64,000 bases of DNA from Xanthomonas sacchari (GTDB lineage: Bacteria; Pseudomonadota; Gammaproteobacteria; Xanthomonadales; Xanthomonadaceae). Positions 56,683 to 64,000 of this stretch are shown piece by piece. Made by a program: the position numbers and the translations under genes. Below the pieces are notes generated by a model. It did not search any database and had not been told where the DNA came from. It worked only from the letters and a program-made list of their open reading frames with translations. The first letter of the stretch is position 1, and each line of letters opens with the position of its first letter. The stretch covers positions 1,178,001 to 1,242,000 of the forward strand of contig NZ_CP132343.1 in the NCBI RefSeq assembly GCF_040529065.1, read 5' to 3'.

Positions 56683-57795
56683 ATGACCTCCTCCCCGATC
56701 GACTTCGACGCGTTGCGCCCCATCGGCTGGCCCTGGCCCGGAATGCCCGAGGAGCCGGCCTGGCGCGCGCTGTTCGAGGCGCATCCGCAGGCGCGGCCGG
56801 CGCGGGTGGTGGAGCAGCACCGCACCGGCTACGTGGTCGCCGACGCGGTGGATACCGGGTTCAAGGTCGAATCGCTGCCGGACTGGCAGCGGCCGCGCTT
56901 TCCCAGCCATGAGCGCGCCGCGGTCGGCGATTGGGTATTGCTGGAGGACACGCGCATCGTCGCGCTGCTGCCGCGGCGCACCGCGATCAAGCGCGGCGCC
57001 GCCGGCGAGCACTACCACCAGCAGGTGATCGCGGCCAACATCGACACGGTGTTCATCGTCTGCGGCCTGGATGCGGACTTCAACCCGCGGCGGATCGAGC
57101 GCTATCTGCTGCTGGTGGGCGGCGGCGGTGCGGCGCCGGTGGTGGTGCTGACCAAGGCCGACCTCACCGAGTACGCCGACGACGCACTGGCGGTGCTGGA
57201 GGAACTGGCGGCGCAGTCGATCCCGCTGTTGACCGTCAATGCGCGCGAGGCCGACAGCGTCGCCGCGCTGCGGCCGTGGCTGGGGCCGGGGCAGACCGCG
57301 GTGCTGGTCGGCTCCTCCGGCGCCGGCAAGTCCACCCTCACCAACACCTTGCTCGGCGTGCAGAAGATGCGCACCGCAGCGGTACGCGCCACCGACTCGC
57401 GCGGCCGCCACACCACCACCCATCGCGCGTTGCTGCCGCTGCCGTCCGGCGCCTGCCTGATCGACACCCCGGGCATGCGCGAACTCAAGCCCACCGGCGA
57501 GGAAGACCTGGCCGAGGGCGCCTTCGCCGACATCGAGGCGCTGGCGGCGCAGTGCCGCTTCAACGATTGCGCGCACCTGGCCGAGCCGGGCTGCGCGGTG
57601 CAGGCGGCGATCGAGCGTGGCGAGATCGATGCCGCGCGCCTGGCCAACTACCTGAAGCTGCGCGACGAAGTGGCCGGCGCCGCCGGCAAGCTGGCGCAGC
57701 GCCAGGCACAGAACGCGGCCGCCGGCCGCAGCGGCAAGCCCGGCGGCGGAAAGCCGGGCGGCAAGCGCCCGCCGCCGCGCACCCTGCGCCGCTGA
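56683..57795 (+). CDS. rsgA: RsgA, small ribosomal subunit biogenesis GTPase
   Basis: This is a 370-residue circularly permuted GTPase that checks late 30S assembly. The N-terminal OB fold (about 40-105: GYVVADAVDTGFKVE, AAVGDWVLLE) precedes G4 (LTKADL), then G1 (GSSGAGKSTLTN), G2 region (DSRGRHTTTHR) and G3 (DTPGMREL). The zinc finger is CRFNDCAHLAEPGC. The C terminus is a basic Gly/Lys/Pro-rich tail that may contact rRNA. The next gene begins 8 bases after the stop. Confidence 0.96.
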   Translation: MTSSPIDFDALRPIGWPWPGMPEEPAWRALFEAHPQARPARVVEQHRTGYVVADAVDTGFKVESLPDWQRPRFPSHERAAVGDWVLLEDTRIVALLPRRTAIKRGAAGEHYHQQVIAANIDTVFIVCGLDADFNPRRIERYLLLVGGGGAAPVVVLTKADLTEYADDALAVLEELAAQSIPLLTVNAREADSVAALRPWLGPGQTAVLVGSSGAGKSTLTNTLLGVQKMRTAAVRATDSRGRHTTTHRALLPLPSGACLIDTPGMRELKPTGEEDLAEGAFADIEALAAQCRFNDCAHLAEPGCAVQAAIERGEIDAARLANYLKLRDEVAGAAGKLAQRQAQNAAAGRSGKPGGGKPGGKRPPPRTLRR

Positions 57796-57803
57796 CGCTG
57801 GCC

Positions 57804-59048
57804 GTGGCCAAGCGCGCGCTGCCGGCCGATATCCGCCACCACGCCGCGCTCGACGCGCGGCTGGTCAAGGCAGTGCGCGGCATCCGCCTGCTGGCCCTGG
57901 CCAGCTGGCCGGTGGCGCTGCAGGCGCCGTTCCTGGAGAGCGTGGCGCGCGGGCAGCCGCAACTGCCGCAGGTGGACTACCCCAGGCTGGATTTCGCCGA
58001 CACCCGCCGCGAGCTGGCGGCGATCGCCGAGGCCGCCGATCCGACGCATCCGCTCGGCGCCTACCTGCAGGCGTCGGTGCACAGCTGGGATCTGGCCGCC
58101 GCCCTGCTGGAAGCGCTCGGCACGCCGGCGGTGGGCACGTACTCGGCGCAGTTGTTCGGCGTGCCGGACGACCCGATGCCCGGCCACGGTCCCACCACCC
58201 GCGAGGCCGCCGGCCATTTCATCCGCATCGCCCAGGAACTGGACCGCGAGTTGTTCTCGGCCGAGGAACAGGTACCGGTGTCGGCCACCGCGTTGCGCCT
58301 GCTGCTGCAGCGCGACCTGGACGAGTTCTTCGGCACGCGGGTGATCACGGTGGAACTGGATCCGGACCTGCTGGCCAAGGCCGCCGCCGGTGCGCAGCGC
58401 ATCCGCCTGCGCTCCGGCGCGCACTTCAGCGACTACGACCGCGCGCAACTGTTCCACCACGAGGCGCTGGTGCATTCGCTGACCGCGCTCAACGGCCGGC
58501 AACAGGCGCAGCTGCCGAGCCTGGCGCTGTCCTCGCCGCGCACCACCGCCACCCAGGAAGGCCTGGCGACCTTCGCCGAGCAGATCACCGGCAGCATCGA
58601 CATCGAGCGGATGAAGCGGATCAGCCTGCGCATCGAGGCGATCGCGCTGGCCCGCGACGGCGCCGACTTCATCGAAGTGTTCCGCTACTTCGATGCGGCC
58701 GGGCAATCGCCGGCGGAAAGCTTTTCCTCGGCGCAGCGCGTGTTCCGCGGCGTGCCGACCACCGGCGGCGCCGCCTTCACCAAGGACACCGTGTACCTGC
58801 GCGGGCTGGTGTCGGTGCACACCTTCTTCCGCCAGGCGCTGCAGCGCGACCGGCTGCCGCTGTGTCGCTGGCTGTTCGCCGGCAAGATGGCGCTGGAGGA
58901 CGTGGCCGCGTTCGCGCCGCTGTTCGAGTCCGACGTTCTGGCGCCGCCGCGCTGGTTGCCGACCTGGGTGGCGCGCGCCAGCGGCCTGGCCGGGATGCTG
59001 GCGTTCTCGCTGTTCGCCAACCGGATTCGCATGGATCAGGTGGACTGA
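57804..59048 (+). CDS. DUF1704 (QEGLA-motif) protein, putative zinc metallopeptidase
   Basis: This is a 414-residue protein of the DUF1704 family, annotated in bacteria as flavohemoglobin expression-modulating QEGLA protein. It has an H-E-x-x-x-H motif (His219, Glu220, His224 in FHHEALVHSL) and the QEGLA box (TQEGLATFAE, Glu252), which in the related eukaryotic tyrosine carboxypeptidase MATCAP form the zinc site. No signal peptide is seen. The start is GTG at 57804, eight bases after the rsgA stop. A hydrophobic C-terminal stretch (ASGLAGMLAFSLFANRI) might bind a membrane. The bacterial substrate is unknown. Confidence 0.9.
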   Translation: MAKRALPADIRHHAALDARLVKAVRGIRLLALASWPVALQAPFLESVARGQPQLPQVDYPRLDFADTRRELAAIAEAADPTHPLGAYLQASVHSWDLAAALLEALGTPAVGTYSAQLFGVPDDPMPGHGPTTREAAGHFIRIAQELDRELFSAEEQVPVSATALRLLLQRDLDEFFGTRVITVELDPDLLAKAAAGAQRIRLRSGAHFSDYDRAQLFHHEALVHSLTALNGRQQAQLPSLALSSPRTTATQEGLATFAEQITGSIDIERMKRISLRIEAIALARDGADFIEVFRYFDAAGQSPAESFSSAQRVFRGVPTTGGAAFTKDTVYLRGLVSVHTFFRQALQRDRLPLCRWLFAGKMALEDVAAFAPLFESDVLAPPRWLPTWVARASGLAGMLAFSLFANRIRMDQVD

Positions 59049-59148
59049 ACGGCGCCACCTCGCGCTCACCCGCCGCGAATGTGCGGCTGCCGATACTGCG
59101 GCGCCCGGCCTGCCCCGCATGGCCGCTTCCCCTCACGAGGAGACCCGC

Positions 59149-59832
59149 ATGAAGATCCTGATGGTGCTGACGTCGCACGACCGTCTCGGCGACACCGGCC
59201 ACAAGACCGGCTTCTGGCTGGAAGAGTTCGCCGCACCGTACTACACGTTCAAGGACGCCGGCGCCGAACTGACCCTTGCTTCGCCAAAGGGCGGGCAACC
59301 GCCGCTGGACCCGAAGAGCGATGCGCCGGACGCGCAGACCGAAGCCACCCGGCGCTTCAAGGACGACCCGGCGGCGCAGCAGCAACTGGCGAGCACGCAG
59401 ACCTTGGCGTCGGTGCGCGTGGACGACTACGACGCGCTGTTCTACCCGGGCGGGCACGGCCCGCTGTGGGATCTGGCCGAAGACCGCGACTCCATCGCGC
59501 TGATCGAAGCGTTCGCGCGCGCCGGCAAGCCGATCGGCTTCGTCTGCCATGCGCCGGGCGTGCTGCGCCGGGTGACCGCGGCCGATGGCGCGCCGCTGGT
59601 GAAGGGCCGCCGCGTCACCGGTTTCACCAACGGCGAAGAGGCCGCGGTGGGCCTGACCGACGTGGTGCCGTTCCTGGTCGAGGACGAACTGCAGCGCCTG
59701 GGCGGCCAGTACAGCAAGGTTGCTGATTGGGGCGTGCACGTGGTCGAGGACGGCCGTTTGGTCACCGGGCAGAACCCGGCTTCGTCCGAGGCGGCGGCCG
59801 AGGCGTTGTTGGGGTTGCTGCGCGGGAAGTGA
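59149..59832 (+). CDS. DJ-1/PfpI-family protein (type 1 glutamine amidotransferase-like)
   Basis: This is a 227-residue protein of the HchA-like branch of the DJ-1/PfpI superfamily. Nucleophile Cys133 lies in GFVCHAPGVLR; Glu26 in GFWLEEFAAPY is the usual partner. ALFYPGGHGPLWDLAED is the family signature and GQNPASSEAAAEALL the C-terminal one. Members act as glyoxalase III or chaperone-like proteins. AGGAGA precedes the ATG. It is 100 bp downstream of the DUF1704 gene. Confidence 0.93.
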   Translation: MKILMVLTSHDRLGDTGHKTGFWLEEFAAPYYTFKDAGAELTLASPKGGQPPLDPKSDAPDAQTEATRRFKDDPAAQQQLASTQTLASVRVDDYDALFYPGGHGPLWDLAEDRDSIALIEAFARAGKPIGFVCHAPGVLRRVTAADGAPLVKGRRVTGFTNGEEAAVGLTDVVPFLVEDELQRLGGQYSKVADWGVHVVEDGRLVTGQNPASSEAAAEALLGLLRGK

Positions 59833-59968
59833 GCGCTTACTGGTAGCGATGATGGCAAGGCGACTTGCAATTTTCGGTATGCGAGGTGCTTTGGTTTGCG
59901 CTGGGTGATGACGTAGCGGTTGAAGCGCAACCTTGTGCCACTTTTGTAGCCTCCGCCGTTTGTCCTCT

Positions 59969-60103
59969 GTAGGAGCGGCTTCAGCCGCGACGGGCGTTCC
60001 CACTGATGCCGGTCGCGGCTGAAGCCGCTCCTACAAGGCCTAGATGTGCCGCTGCGGGCCAGCCAGGGTGTGCGCCTGTGGGAGGGACTTCAGTCCCGAC
60101 TGC
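59969..60103. repeat. GTAG-type palindrome plus a GGGACTTCAGTCCC variant
   Basis: A full inverted GTAG element (59969-60034) is followed by TGTGGGAGGGACTTCAGTCC(CGACTGC) at 60077-60103. They fill the 332-bp gap 59833-60164 between convergent genes, in which no ORF is convincing. Confidence 0.88.
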
Positions 60104-60128
60104 ACGCACCCGCAAGCGCAGATGCAAC

Positions 60129-60154
60129 GCAGCGGCGCTGATCGGCGCCGCTGC
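60129..60154 (-). terminator. Hairpin after suxB
   Basis: A 10-bp perfect stem (GCAGCGGCGC / GCGCCGCTGC) with a 6-base loop lies 10 bases beyond the suxB stop. A-rich sequence precedes it on the minus strand and TTGTTTTC follows on the plus strand, so it may work from either side. Confidence 0.6.
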
Positions 60155-60164
60155 TGTTTTCGGC

Positions 60165-62084
60165 TCAGTTGCGCCGCCACCAGCGCAGGCCGTATGCAGG
60201 CAGGATGCCATCCCAGTGCACCAGCGTTGCCGGATCGTTGCCGCCATCGGCGATGGCGTGCCAGTCGCCTGCTCCAAGCGCATCGGCGACCTCCACCGCA
60301 ACCGGCTCCGCACTGAAGTTGTACACCGCCACGAACGCCTCGCCGCGCGCCAGCCCGAGCAGGGCGGGATTGCCCAGTGGCACCGCGCGCAGTGGCTGGT
60401 CGGCGGCCAGTGCCGCGGTGTCGATACGCGCGGCGATCAACCCGCGCAGACGGGTGTAGACCTGGCCGGGCAGGCTGTCGGTGTCGTGGCGTTGCGCCGC
60501 GCGTGCCCAGTCCATGACCGGGCGGTGCAGCCAACGGCCTTCGTGCTGGCGTAGCGGGTCGTGGCGATAGTCCTCGTCGTTGCCCAGCGCCAGTTCGTCG
60601 CCCATGTACAGCAGCGGGATGCCCGGCATCGCCAGCGCCACCGCGTACAGCAGCAGCAGGCGGCGCACGCCCAGTTCCAGCGCGTCGCTGTCGCTGGCGG
60701 CCAGCGCCGCGGCGATGCCAACCAGCGCCGCGCTCATGCCGTTGCTGCCGTGCACGCCATCGCCACTGCTCTGGAAGGCCTCGCCACGCGCGTAGCTGTC
60801 CGCGGTGCGGCCGGCGTAGAACTGGGCGATGCGCGCCAGTGCGAACGGCGCGACGCCATCGCCACCGGCGGCTTCGCGCTGAAGCACGTTCCAGCCGATG
60901 TCGTCGTGGCAGCGCACGTAGCTGAGCCAGCCGCAGGCCGGCGGCAGCGCCGGCGTGTGCGCGATCGCGGCCTGCACGATGTCGCCACGCTGTTCGGCCA
61001 GCGCCACCCAGCCGGCCGCCATCAGCGTGCTGTGGTAGGCCAGATGGCATTCGTGGCCGCGCGCGGCGCCTTCGCCGAAATACGGCGGCAACTGCGCCAT
61101 CGGCACGATCGCTTCGGCCTTCAGCAGCACCGCCGGCGCCAGGATGTCGGTGAGTGCGCGCAGCGCCTGCAGGATCGTGTGCGCCTCCGGCTGGTTCATG
61201 CAGTCGGTGCCCGGGCGCTTCCACAGGTAGGCGGTGGAATCCAGGCGAAACACCTCCACGCCCAGGTTGGCCAGATGCAGCAGCGCCAGCGCCATTTCGC
61301 CGAACACTGCCGGGTTGCTCCAGTCCAGGTCCCATTGATAGGGATAGAACGTGGTCCACAGCCAGGCATCGGCCTCGTCCACCCAGGTGAAGTTGCCTGG
61401 CGCGGTGTGCGGGAACACCTGGCCCAGCGTGCGCTCGTAGGCGTCCGGCGCGCTGCGGTCGGAGAAGTGGTGGTAGTAATCCAGATGCCGCTCATCGCCG
61501 CGCTTGGCCGCCAGCGCCCACGGGTGATCGTCGGCGGTGTGGTTGAGCACGAAGTCGGCGCACAGGCTGATGCAGGCCGCGCGCAGACGTGCGGTCAGTG
61601 CCGCCAGGTCGGCGGTGTCGCCGAGCCGCGGCTCGACCTGGCCGTAATCGCTCACCGCGAAGCCGCCATCGTTGTCGCCGGCGCGGGCGCGCAGGAACGG
61701 CAGCAGGTGCAGGTAGCGCACGCCCAGTTCCTGCAGGTAGGGCACGCGTTCGCCGACGCCATGCAAGGTGCCGGCGAAGCGGTCGACATAGGCGCTATAG
61801 CCGAGCATCGCCGGGGTGGCGAACCAGTCGGGCGCGCGCTCGGCATCGAGCTGGCGCAGCGCCGGCGGCCGCGCATTGGCGGTGGCCGCCAGTTGCGTCA
61901 GCCACTGCGGCAACCATTGCGCGAACGCCGGATGCGCGCCGTACAGCGCATGCAATGGGGCGAGCAGGCGTTCGCCGTGGCGCTGCAGGCGTGGCAGCAC
62001 TGCGTCGGCGGCGTCCGGATGCAGATGCGCCTGCCACAGGGTGTGGGCGAGCGCGGACAGTGCGGAAGGAGCGGGTGCGGTCAT
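60165..62084 (-). CDS. suxB: Amylosucrase / sucrose hydrolase (GH13_4), SuxB
   Basis: This 639-residue GH13 enzyme acts on sucrose, either polymerising its glucose or hydrolysing it. The N-terminal helical domain (1-90) is typical of amylosucrases. Catalytic residues are nucleophile Asp282 (VEVFRLDSTAYLWKRPGTD), acid/base Glu324 (LLKAEAIVPM) and Asp394 (VRCHDDIGW), near the positions 286, 328 and 393 of the Neisseria enzyme. YSAYVDRFAGTLHG, ADFVLNHTADDHPW and GIPLLYMGDELALGND are further family blocks. No signal peptide is seen. It lies 47 bp downstream of the TBDT gene suxA, the arrangement known from the X. campestris sux locus. Which activity predominates cannot be read from sequence. Confidence 0.94.
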   Translation of the reverse strand: MTAPAPSALSALAHTLWQAHLHPDAADAVLPRLQRHGERLLAPLHALYGAHPAFAQWLPQWLTQLAATANARPPALRQLDAERAPDWFATPAMLGYSAYVDRFAGTLHGVGERVPYLQELGVRYLHLLPFLRARAGDNDGGFAVSDYGQVEPRLGDTADLAALTARLRAACISLCADFVLNHTADDHPWALAAKRGDERHLDYYHHFSDRSAPDAYERTLGQVFPHTAPGNFTWVDEADAWLWTTFYPYQWDLDWSNPAVFGEMALALLHLANLGVEVFRLDSTAYLWKRPGTDCMNQPEAHTILQALRALTDILAPAVLLKAEAIVPMAQLPPYFGEGAARGHECHLAYHSTLMAAGWVALAEQRGDIVQAAIAHTPALPPACGWLSYVRCHDDIGWNVLQREAAGGDGVAPFALARIAQFYAGRTADSYARGEAFQSSGDGVHGSNGMSAALVGIAAALAASDSDALELGVRRLLLLYAVALAMPGIPLLYMGDELALGNDEDYRHDPLRQHEGRWLHRPVMDWARAAQRHDTDSLPGQVYTRLRGLIAARIDTAALAADQPLRAVPLGNPALLGLARGEAFVAVYNFSAEPVAVEVADALGAGDWHAIADGGNDPATLVHWDGILPAYGLRWWRRN

Positions 62085-62131
62085 GGGGGGCTTGGCCGCG
62101 CCCCGGGCGGGGCGCGGATGTGCGGTCCTCG

Positions 62132-64000
62132 TCAGAAGTCGTAGCGTAGGCTGATGCTGGAAGTGCGGCCCGGGATCGAGCGCGCACGGATCACGCCGGA
62201 AGCCGCGTCGGCGATCGACGCTTCCTCCGCTTCGGTCAGGCCGAAGGTGTTGAACAGGTTGTTGACGTTGAGCGAGACGGTCAGCGCATCGGTGATGCGG
62301 TAATCGCCGAACAGGTTGACCTGGGTGTAGCCGGGCATCTTCAGCTGGTTGCTGTCCTGGGTGTAGGCCGAGCTGGTGCCGATCGCATTGACCCCGACCT
62401 GGTAGCGCTCGCCGCGGTAGCTCGGCGTCAACTGCCAGACGAAGCGCGCCTGCCGACGCGGGGTGTTGCCGGCGTTGGCCGGGGTGATCTGGTCCTTGTC
62501 GATGGTGGCGTCGGTCCAGGTCAGGCCGCCGTTGAGGCTGAAGCCGCCAGTGCGGTAAGCGGCTTCGAGTTCCAGGCCGTGCGCCTTGTAGGTGCGGTCG
62601 AAGAAGCGCTGGGTGGTGGCTTCGTAGTTCTGCTCCTGGGTGCGCGCGGCGAAGGCGGTGGCAAACAGGCTCAGCCCGCCGCTGCGCCACTTCAGGCCGC
62701 CTTCGAGCTGCTTGACGAAGTTCACCGCCTCGTTGGAGGACACCGAGCCGTCGTCGCGGACCACGCCGAACAGCAGGCGGTCGGCATTGGCGCGCGCGCC
62801 GCGGCTGTAGCGCGCGAACGCGGCCAGGTCGTCGTTGAGCATATAATTGCCGCCGAACGAATACGACAGGTAGTTCCAGTCGTAGCGCACCGGCTTTGGG
62901 TTGGCGTAGTCGATGGTCGCTACGCTTTGCTCCGGCGCCTCGATCACGCCGTCGCCGTTCACGTCGACATTGCTGGCCAGTACGCCGCCGACGGTGTTGC
63001 CGCGCGCGCGGCCCATGTCGTAGCGCAGGCTGCCGTCCACGCTCAACGGACCCTGGTCCCAGCTCAGCGCCAGGTACGGCGCGTTGATGTCGTAGCGCAC
63101 GTCGTAGTGGCGGGTGTTGTCCAGCCCCCAGTACGGCACGCCGTAGGCGTACAGGCCGTCCTGCGAGCGCAGGCTGCCGTCGGCGGCGACCACGTCCAGC
63201 AGCCGCGCACGGTGCCCCAGCGACTGCACGTAGGAGTTCCAGGTCCAGTCCACGTCGATGGTCTGCCGCGAGGTGTACCAGCCGGCCTTGAGGTTGAGAT
63301 TGCCGCCGTCGCCGCTGCCGAAGTCGCGCGCCAGGCTGAAGTCGTTGACCGCGTTGCCCAGGCCGTTGAGGTGCACGTTGAACAGATGCGTGCGCAGCGC
63401 CAGCCCGGTGTAGGCCTGGCCGGCGTTCGGGCCGTCGACGTAGCGCAGGCTGGCACCGGCGCCGCCGATGCTCGCCGCCAGCGCGCCGGCATCGGCGACC
63501 TGCGCGGGGAACGGCGAAACGAAGCGGCCGGAGGTGTCGGCGATGCGGAACTTGTCGGTCAGGGTCCAGCCACCGCCGATGTCGAACTGCGCCTCGGCGC
63601 CGAACGCGCGCGACAGCGGATGCATGCCGTCGCTCAGTTCCACCCGCGACGGCTTGTTGCCGCCATCGAGGGTGGCGCTGCTGCGGAAGTACGGGCTGTA
63701 CAGCGTGTCGGTGCCGGGATCGAAACCGTCGATGCTGCCGAAGTGCGGCGACCCGTCGCTGCCGCTGACCCGCGTGGGCACCGGCAGGTAGCCGGCGGCG
63801 CGGTCGTTGAGGTACTTGGCGTAGACGCGCACGTAGCCGTTGTCGAACAGCCGGGTCAGGTTGGCCTTGAGCTGGCCGCCCTTGTCGGTGGTGTAGCCGG
63901 CGTCGCGTACACCGTCGCCGCGCCGGTAGAAACCGCCGACGTTGAACTGCCAGTGCTCGGCGAACGGTGCGCCGTAGTCGAAGTCCAGGCGGGTGTTGTC
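62132..64000 (-). CDS. suxA: TonB-dependent receptor SuxA, C-terminal part (5' end outside window)
   Basis: These are the last 622 residues of a TBDT; the frame is open to the window edge, beginning DNTRLDFDYGAPFAEHWQFN. Barrel strands and loops are typical (GGFYRRGDGVRDAGYTT, RVYAKYLNDRAAGYLPVP, TPSYRGERYQVGVNAIGT, DALTVSLNVNNLFNTFGL) and the C terminus is the canonical ISLRYDF. Its position just upstream of suxB in the same direction identifies it, by comparison with X. campestris suxA, as the outer-membrane sucrose receptor. The plug and TonB box are not visible. Confidence 0.92.
   Translation of the reverse strand, partial: DNTRLDFDYGAPFAEHWQFNVGGFYRRGDGVRDAGYTTDKGGQLKANLTRLFDNGYVRVYAKYLNDRAAGYLPVPTRVSGSDGSPHFGSIDGFDPGTDTLYSPYFRSSATLDGGNKPSRVELSDGMHPLSRAFGAEAQFDIGGGWTLTDKFRIADTSGRFVSPFPAQVADAGALAASIGGAGASLRYVDGPNAGQAYTGLALRTHLFNVHLNGLGNAVNDFSLARDFGSGDGGNLNLKAGWYTSRQTIDVDWTWNSYVQSLGHRARLLDVVAADGSLRSQDGLYAYGVPYWGLDNTRHYDVRYDINAPYLALSWDQGPLSVDGSLRYDMGRARGNTVGGVLASNVDVNGDGVIEAPEQSVATIDYANPKPVRYDWNYLSYSFGGNYMLNDDLAAFARYSRGARANADRLLFGVVRDDGSVSSNEAVNFVKQLEGGLKWRSGGLSLFATAFAARTQEQNYEATTQRFFDRTYKAHGLELEAAYRTGGFSLNGGLTWTDATIDKDQITPANAGNTPRRQARFVWQLTPSYRGERYQVGVNAIGTSSAYTQDSNQLKMPGYTQVNLFGDYRITDALTVSLNVNNLFNTFGLTEAEEASIADAASGVIRARSIPGRTSSISLRYDF

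Overview
The window is high-GC DNA (roughly 70 % by eye) and looks like a Xanthomonas chromosome or a close Xanthomonadaceae relative. The reasons are three TonB-dependent receptors (TBDTs) sitting in carbohydrate-use clusters, a suxA/suxB sucrose pair, a nagQ-nagP-nagR-nagB-II-nagA block, and interspersed GTAG-type palindromic repeats (GTAGGAGCGGCTTCAGCCGC) typical of xanthomonads and stenotrophomonads. No tRNA, rRNA, CRISPR array, intact insertion sequence or prophage was found. Both window edges cut through TBDT genes.

Layout. 1-13.3 kb: a rightward glycan-use block. It holds a TBDT, a Tat-exported GH2 glycosidase, a GH89 alpha-N-acetylglucosaminidase, a NagX/HGSNAT-like membrane acetyltransferase, then NagQ, NagP, NagR, NagB-II and NagA. 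Most junctions overlap or are short. The logic is outer-membrane uptake, periplasmic trimming to GlcNAc, inner-membrane import, and deacetylation plus deamination to fructose-6-phosphate. The GlcNAc kinase is not in the window. 13.7-15.8 kb: a 698-residue protein I do not recognise, whose C-terminal half is about ten repeats of 37-38 residues. 16.1-19.5 kb: cca and a soluble lytic transglycosylase. 20.2-23.1 kb: a second complete TBDT. 23.2-26.5 kb: an endonuclease/exonuclease/phosphatase protein, two DsbA-type lipoproteins and cytochrome c4, with engB divergent. 27.5-31.1 kb: metallo-beta-lactamase, AraC regulator, VOC protein and VIT transporter. 31.3-34.7 kb: gshA and small proteins, one apparently frameshifted.

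34.8-37 kb: a two-component pair whose kinase has a Pro/His-rich periplasmic loop. 37.3-40.3 kb: a complete formaldehyde detoxification operon (frmR, class III alcohol dehydrogenase, Gfa, S-formylglutathione hydrolase) with a recognisable FrmR/RcnR-type operator. 41-44.2 kb: a MocR regulator divergent from PhzF and EamA genes. 44.3-50.3 kb: DegV, a DsbA-like isomerase, a GH12 glucanase and two coupled amidohydrolases, the second lacking the HxH metal motif. 50.4-59.8 kb: housekeeping and hypothetical genes, including a three-domain glutaredoxin fusion, AlaA-like aminotransferase, RsgA, a DUF1704 putative metallopeptidase and a DJ-1/PfpI protein. 60.2-64 kb: suxB and the 3' part of suxA.

The two observations I find most promising are the translational coupling of a NAGLU homologue (GH89) to an HGSNAT homologue (NagX), which mirrors the human lysosomal heparan-sulfate pair, and the unrecognised 37-residue repeat protein.
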